Assembly: GCA_910575155.1 (NCBI GenBank)
Contig: CAJTDX010000020.1
Location: forward strand, 1-56,184
Origin: Lachnospiraceae bacterium
Lineage (GTDB): Bacteria > Bacillota > Clostridia > Lachnospirales > Lachnospiraceae
Reading direction: 5' to 3'
Length of the DNA stretch: 56,184 nucleotides
Part shown: piece by piece, positions 51,954 to 56,184 of the stretch
Layout of the letters: every line of letters starts with the position of its first letter
How positions within the stretch are numbered: the first letter of the stretch is position 1
Position numbers and translations under genes: made by a program
Notes under the pieces: model-generated
What the model saw: the letters and a program-made list of their open reading frames with translations, nothing else
Database searches by the model: none
What the model was told of the DNA's origin: nothing

Positions 51954-51959
51954 TATAAT
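51954..51959 (+). promoter_or_regulatory. Likely -10 box of the MsmK-type ATPase gene
   Basis: A perfect TATAAT lies 50 bases before the ATG. No clear -35 box sits 16-18 bases upstream (TAATTT at 31-36 of the same line is the best), so an activator or weak promoter is possible. Confidence 0.45.
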
Positions 51960-52008
51960 GGTAGAAAGAAATTCTGCAGAACAGACAAAATACAGGAGGT
52001 ATTTGCAA

Positions 52009-53121
52009 ATGGCAAGTTTATCATTAAAAAATATTTGTAAAAGATATTCTAATGGGTTTGAAGCTGTTAAGGATTTTAACCTTGAGATTGAAGACAAGGA
52101 GTTTATTATTTTTGTTGGACCGTCAGGATGCGGAAAATCTACAACCCTCCGTATGGTAGCAGGATTGGAAGAGATTTCTTCCGGAGAACTTTCCATTGAC
52201 GGCAGGCTTGTAAATAATGTGGAGCCTAAGGACAGAGATATTGCAATGGTATTTCAGAATTATGCATTGTATCCTCATATGACCGTATTTGATAATATGG
52301 CGTTTGGACTGAAGCTGAGAAAAGTTCCCAAGGAGGAAATCAGGAAGAAAGTTGAAGCAGCCGCTAAGATCCTGGACCTGGATAAATTATTAGACCGTAA
52401 GCCCAAGGCTTTATCCGGCGGGCAGAGACAGCGTGTGGCGATGGGACGCGCGATTGTGCGAGAGCCAAAGGTATTCCTGATGGATGAGCCGCTATCCAAT
52501 CTGGACGCCAAACTTCGTGTACAGATGCGTGCCGAGATTGCTTCTTTGCATAAAAGACTGGGCGCAACCATTATCTATGTAACGCATGATCAGACAGAGG
52601 CTATGACGCTGGGAACCAGAATCGTTGTTTTAAAGGATGGTATTGTTCAGCAGGTAGATTCTCCCCAGAAGCTGTACAATGAACCGGATAATCTTTTTGT
52701 TGCCGGATTTATCGGCTCTCCGCAGATGAATTTTGTGGATGTGGTATGTAAAGTGGAAGGAGACAGGGTTACGCTTAAATTTGGCGAAGATTCTATTGTA
52801 CTGCCTTCAGAAAAAGGTAAAAAGCTTATTGACGGCAAGTATGACGGCAAGACCGTGGTTCTCGGTATCCGTCCGGAAGATATTGATGATTCTGCGCTGG
52901 CTCTTGAGACGCACAAAGAAAGCGTATTTAATACAAAGGTAACCGGATATGAGCTGCTTGGTTCGGAAGTATTGCTGTATTATACAGTAAACGGCGCGAA
53001 CATGACCGCTAAGGTAGATTCCAGAACGGCGGCGCGTCTGGGAGATTCCATTAAGCTGGCCATGGATATTGATAAAATTCATGTTTTTGATAAAGAAACA
53101 GAATTGACAATTACTCACTAA
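52009..53121 (+). CDS. Sugar ABC transporter ATPase (MsmK/UgpC/MalK-like)
   Basis: This 370-aa ATPase energises carbohydrate ABC importers. N-terminal ATPase: VGPSGCGKSTT, FQNYALYPHMTV, ALSGGQRQRVAMGRA, FLMDEPLSNLDAKLR and VTHDQTEAMTLG. The C-terminal OB-like regulatory domain (about 240-370) has VLGIRPEDI and marks the MalK/MsmK type, which takes part in multi-transporter sharing and EIIA-type regulation in other Firmicutes. AGGAGG lies before ATG 52009. It stands alone, flanked by terminators, away from any permease gene. The MsmEFG-like operon at 35762-38811 has no ATPase and is a natural partner. Confidence 0.93.
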   Translation: MASLSLKNICKRYSNGFEAVKDFNLEIEDKEFIIFVGPSGCGKSTTLRMVAGLEEISSGELSIDGRLVNNVEPKDRDIAMVFQNYALYPHMTVFDNMAFGLKLRKVPKEEIRKKVEAAAKILDLDKLLDRKPKALSGGQRQRVAMGRAIVREPKVFLMDEPLSNLDAKLRVQMRAEIASLHKRLGATIIYVTHDQTEAMTLGTRIVVLKDGIVQQVDSPQKLYNEPDNLFVAGFIGSPQMNFVDVVCKVEGDRVTLKFGEDSIVLPSEKGKKLIDGKYDGKTVVLGIRPEDIDDSALALETHKESVFNTKVTGYELLGSEVLLYYTVNGANMTAKVDSRTAARLGDSIKLAMDIDKIHVFDKETELTITH

Positions 53122-53152
53122 TTCAGTAAGATGATAATACGACACAAGGAAA

Positions 53153-53190
53153 TGGAAGTAGCGCAGAAATGTGTTGCTTCCTTTTTATTA
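53153..53190 (+). terminator. Terminator after the MsmK-type ATPase gene
   Basis: GGAAGTAGC pairs with GTTGCTTCC around an 11-base loop, followed by TTTTTATTA. Confidence 0.85.
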
Positions 53191-53224
53191 TAGTAAACTA
53201 ATTTTTATGAAATGGGGGACAGCT

Positions 53225-54349
53225 ATGTTATCAAATCATAAATTACAGGTTACATTAGGAGAGATTAAGGAAATTACCAGGGTTGACTTCGCACTTTATA
53301 GTGATAAAGGAAAACTGCTGGCATCTACTTATTATTTAGAGGAGGATTTGGAGGATGCCATCCGCTTGTTTGCAGATTCCATGGCAGAGAGTCAGATGCT
53401 TTCCGGTTATCATTTTTTTAAGGTGTTGATTGAAGGAGAATTGGAGTATATTCTGCTTGCACATGCCGGCGGAGAGGAAGCCTATATGATCGGACGACTT
53501 GCCGTGTGTCAGATACGAAACATGGTCAGCGCATATCAGGAACAGTTTGACCGCAACAGTTTCATTCAAAACGTTGTATTGGGGAATATGTTAGTGGTGG
53601 ACATGTACAATAAAGCGAAAAAGCTGCACGTTGAAGCGGCGGAGAGAGTGGTTTTTGTGGTTGAAGTGTCGGGTGAGAAGGACGGAACAGTCATAGAGAC
53701 AGTTCGGAATCTCTTCGCCTCCTCTCCCAGAGATTTTGTCACAGAGGTGGATGAGAGATCTGTGATTCTGGTCAAAGACGTTCGCGATATTTCATCGGAC
53801 GAAGAACTGCAGAGGCTGGCAAAGATGCTGGTGGACAATCTGCAGTCGGAAGCCCTGGTAAAAGTGCGGGCAGGTTATGGGAATCGTGTGGAACTGCTGC
53901 CGGATATTGCCCGTTCCTACCAGGAGGCAAAAATGGCGCTTGAGGTAGGAAGGATTTTTTATGCGGACAGCGAGACCGTTTCATACAGTAAGCTGGGAAT
54001 CGGTCGTCTGATTTATCAGATTCCCGCCAATTTGTGTGAAATGTTTCTCCGGGAAGTGTTCGGTGGAAAAATACCGGATATCTTTGACGAGGAAACCACA
54101 GTGACCATCAATAAGTTTTTTGAAAATAACCTCAATATCTCAGAGACGGCAAGGCAGCTTTATGTTCATCGTAATACCCTGGTTTATCGGCTGGAACGGA
54201 TTCAGAAGATTTTGGGATTGGATATTCGTACATTTGAAGACGCCATGCTGTTTAAAATTGCGCTGATGGTTATTGCGCATATGAGTTACCAGAAAAACCT
54301 TACCAGACAGCGGGAAAAAGAGGAGAATGAGAAGAGGAGAAACATATGA
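53225..54349 (+). CDS. CdaR/PucR-type transcriptional regulator
   Basis: This 374-aa regulator has an N-terminal sensor region (1-120), a central GGDEF-like/PucR domain and a C-terminal PucR-type helix-turn-helix at about 300-355 (NKFFENNLNISETARQLYVHRNTLVYRLERIQKILGLDIR). CdaR proteins act in diacid or glycerate catabolism, but the family is broad and the signal here is unknown. ATG 53225 follows GGGGGA; a TTG at 53171 opens the frame. It overlaps the downstream Rrf2 gene by 4 bp (ATGA). Confidence 0.85.
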   Translation: MLSNHKLQVTLGEIKEITRVDFALYSDKGKLLASTYYLEEDLEDAIRLFADSMAESQMLSGYHFFKVLIEGELEYILLAHAGGEEAYMIGRLAVCQIRNMVSAYQEQFDRNSFIQNVVLGNMLVVDMYNKAKKLHVEAAERVVFVVEVSGEKDGTVIETVRNLFASSPRDFVTEVDERSVILVKDVRDISSDEELQRLAKMLVDNLQSEALVKVRAGYGNRVELLPDIARSYQEAKMALEVGRIFYADSETVSYSKLGIGRLIYQIPANLCEMFLREVFGGKIPDIFDEETTVTINKFFENNLNISETARQLYVHRNTLVYRLERIQKILGLDIRTFEDAMLFKIALMVIAHMSYQKNLTRQREKEENEKRRNI

Positions 54350-54783
54350 AAATTTCTACGAAAGGGCGTTATGCACTGCGGCTGATGCTGGATCTTGCTC
54401 TGGAGGAGGGACAGGTTGTGCGTCTGCGTGATGCGGCGAAAAGGCAGGATATATCTGTGAAATACTTAGAACAGATTATTTCTGTGCTGCAAAAATGCGG
54501 TTATGTTAAGAGTGTGCGCGGTCCCGGGGGCGGATATATGCTTGCCAAAACGCCGCAGGAGTATACAGTGGGAATGATTTTGCGGCAGATTGAGGGCAGT
54601 CTGGCTCCTGTGGCATGTCTGGACGGAGAGATTAATGATTGTCCGCGTCAGGGAGAGTGCGCCACGCTGCGCGTCTGGAAAATGCTTTACGAAGCAATCA
54701 ACAGCGTGGTGGACAAAGTAAGCCTTGCAGACATGGTAGAATTTGACCGGGAGATTCATGGAGGGACGGATTATATAATTTAA
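54346..54783 (+). CDS. Rrf2-family regulator (IscR-like)
   Basis: This 145-aa protein has the Rrf2 winged helix (MKISTKGRYALRLMLDLAL, ISVKYLEQIISVLQKCGYVKSVRGPGGGYML). Three Cys at about 92-105 (VACLDGEINDCPRQGECATLRVW) match the [2Fe-2S]-binding pattern of IscR, which represses Fe-S assembly genes. The Cys-metabolism regulator CymR lacks these Cys residues. The next gene is a coiled-coil protein rather than iscS, which is a departure from the usual context. It is coupled to the CdaR-like gene by a 4-bp overlap. Confidence 0.9.
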   Translation: MKISTKGRYALRLMLDLALEEGQVVRLRDAAKRQDISVKYLEQIISVLQKCGYVKSVRGPGGGYMLAKTPQEYTVGMILRQIEGSLAPVACLDGEINDCPRQGECATLRVWKMLYEAINSVVDKVSLADMVEFDREIHGGTDYII

Positions 54784-54924
54784 TTGCTAGTGTAGTGTCT
54801 GAAGGGCGTATCCATTTACGGCAAGAAAATGTCTTTTTGCGCAAAACGCTTAGGAACTGGTGGCAGAGAGCCGATAAAAATATCAGAGAAGCGACGAAAA
54901 AGGACAGAAGAAAGGAGCAGGGTT
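54784..54924 (+). other. Spacer before the coiled-coil protein gene, with a GCCGATAA box
   Basis: Contains the exact octamer GCCGATAA at 54870-54877, the -10 element of sigma-28-type promoters, but the matching TAAA-type -35 element 11 bases upstream is not convincing (TAGGAACT). No gene is supported. AAAGGAG precedes ATG 54925. Confidence 0.35.
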
Positions 54925-55830
54925 ATGAAAATTAATAATATACAGAGTATGGACACTGTTACAGAACAGAAAACCAGGGAACAGGTACAGAAAAACGGAA
55001 GCCTGAAACAGGAAAAGAGCGGACAGATAAAGAATGGAAGTCTGAAGGCTTCAGATCTGAATCTTTGTCAGGACCCGATCGAGGAGAAGAAGAAAAAGGC
55101 AAAAGAGGAGGCGATGGATTTTATTAAGAAACAATTCGCTTCTGACGGCCTTGTGGATGATATCAAGAACGAATGCAGGAATAGTATCGAAGAGAGCAAG
55201 AGCGCCGCTGAGGAGGCGTCCCGGGAACTGTCGGCAATCCGTAAGCAGAAGGAAGAGCTTACGGAGATGTACCAGGGGGATGAGGAAAATGAGGATTATC
55301 AGGCGCAGTTAAAGGCGATCAGCGAAGAGGAAGGAGAATGGCAGAAACAATATAATGAGGCGCATCTGGTGATTAGTTCCGCAACGGCGGGAATCAGATC
55401 CATCAAACAGGAAGAACTCAAGCATCATGGCATGATAGACGCTACAAAGAATGCAGAACAGTCTTTAAAAGCATCCAGCGATGAGATTATCGGGATGCTC
55501 AAAGACGAAGCAATTGATAAGATTGACGAGGATTTCGAAGAGGTCATTGAAGAAGCCAAGGATAAAAAGGAAGAAAATATAAAGGAAGAGGCAGAGCGCG
55601 AAGCTGCCCGTTTGGAGCGGGAGAAGCAGGCGCAGGAAGTGGAAGAGAAGCTGAAAGAGACGAAACAGAATGCCGCTAACAAAGCAGGTTTATTAAAAGG
55701 CGAGCTTCTTAATACAGAAGGGCTTATGCAGCAACAGCAGGAGATTGAGAGGAATACCAGGCAGATTTTGGAAGAGCAAAAGTTACTGCAGGAAGAGATC
55801 AAAGGAATTGCTGTAGATTCACATGTATAA
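54925..55830 (+). CDS. Coiled-coil cytoplasmic protein of unknown function
   Basis: This 301-aa protein is very rich in Glu, Lys and Gln and is predicted to be mostly coiled coil from about residue 50 to 290 (for example EEASRELSAIRKQKEELTEMYQ, EEAEREAARLEREKQAQEVEEKLKE). It has no signal peptide or membrane segment and no recognised domain. The start at ATG 54925 follows AAAGGAG; the frame is open from a TTG at 54829. It follows the Rrf2-like gene by 141 bp and ends at a strong terminator. Related proteins occur in gut Clostridia as hypothetical genes. Its role is unknown. Confidence 0.7.
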   Translation: MKINNIQSMDTVTEQKTREQVQKNGSLKQEKSGQIKNGSLKASDLNLCQDPIEEKKKKAKEEAMDFIKKQFASDGLVDDIKNECRNSIEESKSAAEEASRELSAIRKQKEELTEMYQGDEENEDYQAQLKAISEEEGEWQKQYNEAHLVISSATAGIRSIKQEELKHHGMIDATKNAEQSLKASSDEIIGMLKDEAIDKIDEDFEEVIEEAKDKKEENIKEEAEREAARLEREKQAQEVEEKLKETKQNAANKAGLLKGELLNTEGLMQQQQEIERNTRQILEEQKLLQEEIKGIAVDSHV

Positions 55831-55841
55831 AGACCACAGAA

Positions 55842-55892
55842 GGGCTGTCGCGTCAGCAAGTGAAGTTGCTGATGCGCAGCTCTTTTTTTCTT
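55842..55892 (+). terminator. Terminator after the coiled-coil gene
   Basis: AGGGCTGTCGCGTCAGCAA pairs with TTGCTGATGCGCAGCTCT with G-U pairs and one mismatch, followed by a run of seven T. Confidence 0.85.
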
Positions 55893-56005
55893 ATCTTATA
55901 GGAAAGACCTTGTCACGCTAACACGTGAAAGTATCTTTCCTATAAGATAAAAATAATATGCGCACTCGCACAAGAGGTAAAATATTGCTTTGCAATTGTG
56001 CTCGG
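55893..56005. repeat. Dispersed palindromic repeat, copy C (with 3' extension)
   Basis: The palindrome at 55893-55948 (ATCTTATAGGAAAG paired with CTTTCCTATAAGAT) and the tail with GCGCACTCGCACAAGAGG, then TTGCTTTGCAATTGTGCTCGG, match 30061-30174 nearly base for base. As in the other copies it lies directly downstream of a transcription unit. Confidence 0.9.
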
Positions 56006-56100
56006 CTTTGTCGAAAAAGTAATCTTCATTGGACAATTTAAAATGCAGGGAATATGATGAATAGTGGTAACAGAAATTAAGTCAAAGGAGGACATGATTT

Positions 56101-56184
56101 ATGAAAAAACCACAATTAGTGAAACGCCTTATGGCAGGTTCACTGGTTTTAGCATTGACAGTTTTGGATGCAGTCCCTGCTTCT
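56101..56184 (+). CDS. Start of a secreted protein (cut by the window end)
   Basis: The first 28 codons (MKKPQLVKRLMAGSLVLALT...) form a signal peptide with basic start and hydrophobic core. AAAGGAGGACATG lies 7-12 bases upstream of the ATG. The product cannot be identified from this fragment. Confidence 0.75.
   Translation, partial: MKKPQLVKRLMAGSLVLALTVLDAVPAS

Overview
The window looks like a chromosomal segment of an anaerobic gut Firmicute of the Lachnospiraceae type. The evidence is the gene order rplS - signal peptidase - rbgA - signal peptidase - rnhB, a pyruvate:ferredoxin oxidoreductase (nifJ), AgrC/LytTR-type two-component signalling, a PVTGD sortase-type surface anchor, strong AGGAGG ribosome binding sites and many short structured intergenic repeats. 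No rRNA, tRNA, CRISPR array, prophage or complete transposon is seen.

Layout. 1-340: chain of small palindromes, then the rplS promoter. 350-7406: housekeeping cluster (rplS, two type I signal peptidases flanking rbgA, rnhB, a FliK-like/FlhB-C-terminal-like pair, yraN, pgeF). 7575-8420: Rpn-family nuclease. 8529-10169 (-): ABC-F ATPase. 10336-13938: large PAS/GGDEF/GAF/GGDEF/EAL cyclic-di-GMP protein. 14055-17591: nifJ. 17720-19778 (-): GHKL kinase and LytTR regulator, divergent from a 1230-aa wall-anchored repeat protein (19932-23624). 23738-25848 (-): larB-larC for the nickel-pincer cofactor. 26237-26464: HPr-like protein lacking the phosphorylated His. 26558-26880: two miniature inverted-repeat elements joined end to end, just upstream of a Cas4-like nuclease/DinG-like helicase fusion (26904-29246). 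29290-29909: a broken small ORF and a membrane protein. 30296-31985 (-): kdgK and eda. 32474-34461: fructokinase and LacI regulator. 34686-35310 (-): VapBC-type toxin-antitoxin pair. 35762-42856: sugar ABC transporter (binding protein and two permeases), GH13_4-like sucrose enzyme and GH36 alpha-galactosidase. 43132-44824: ECF sigma factor and membrane-bound partner. 44986-45939 (-): SGNH lipoprotein. 45984-46142: second copy of one miniature element. 46243-48579: secreted Fn3/propeller-like protein. 48771-51809: S1 protein, lytic transglycosylase, dUTPase, phosphoribosyltransferase. 52009-54783: MsmK/UgpC-type ATPase, CdaR-like and Rrf2-like regulators. 54925-55830: coiled-coil protein. 56101-end: start of a secreted protein.

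How the genes work together. The clearest pathway is uptake and breakdown of raffinose-family or sucrose-type oligosaccharides. MsmEFG-like import lacks its own ATPase, which the MsmK-type ATPase about 13 kb away could supply. The GH36 enzyme would release galactose, the GH13_4 enzyme would split sucrose, fructokinase would phosphorylate the fructose, and the LacI protein is the likely local regulator. eda/kdgK finish hexuronate or ketodeoxygluconate catabolism to pyruvate, which nifJ oxidises. Starts were moved from the longest reading frame to an internal codon wherever a Shine-Dalgarno sequence argues for it.

No single locus can be proven to be a new system from sequence alone. The most interesting leads are the three miniature palindromic element types, the repeat family whose two halves flank the vapBC pair, the Crh-like HPr paralogue, the Cas4-helicase fusion and the orphan FliK/FlhB-like pair.
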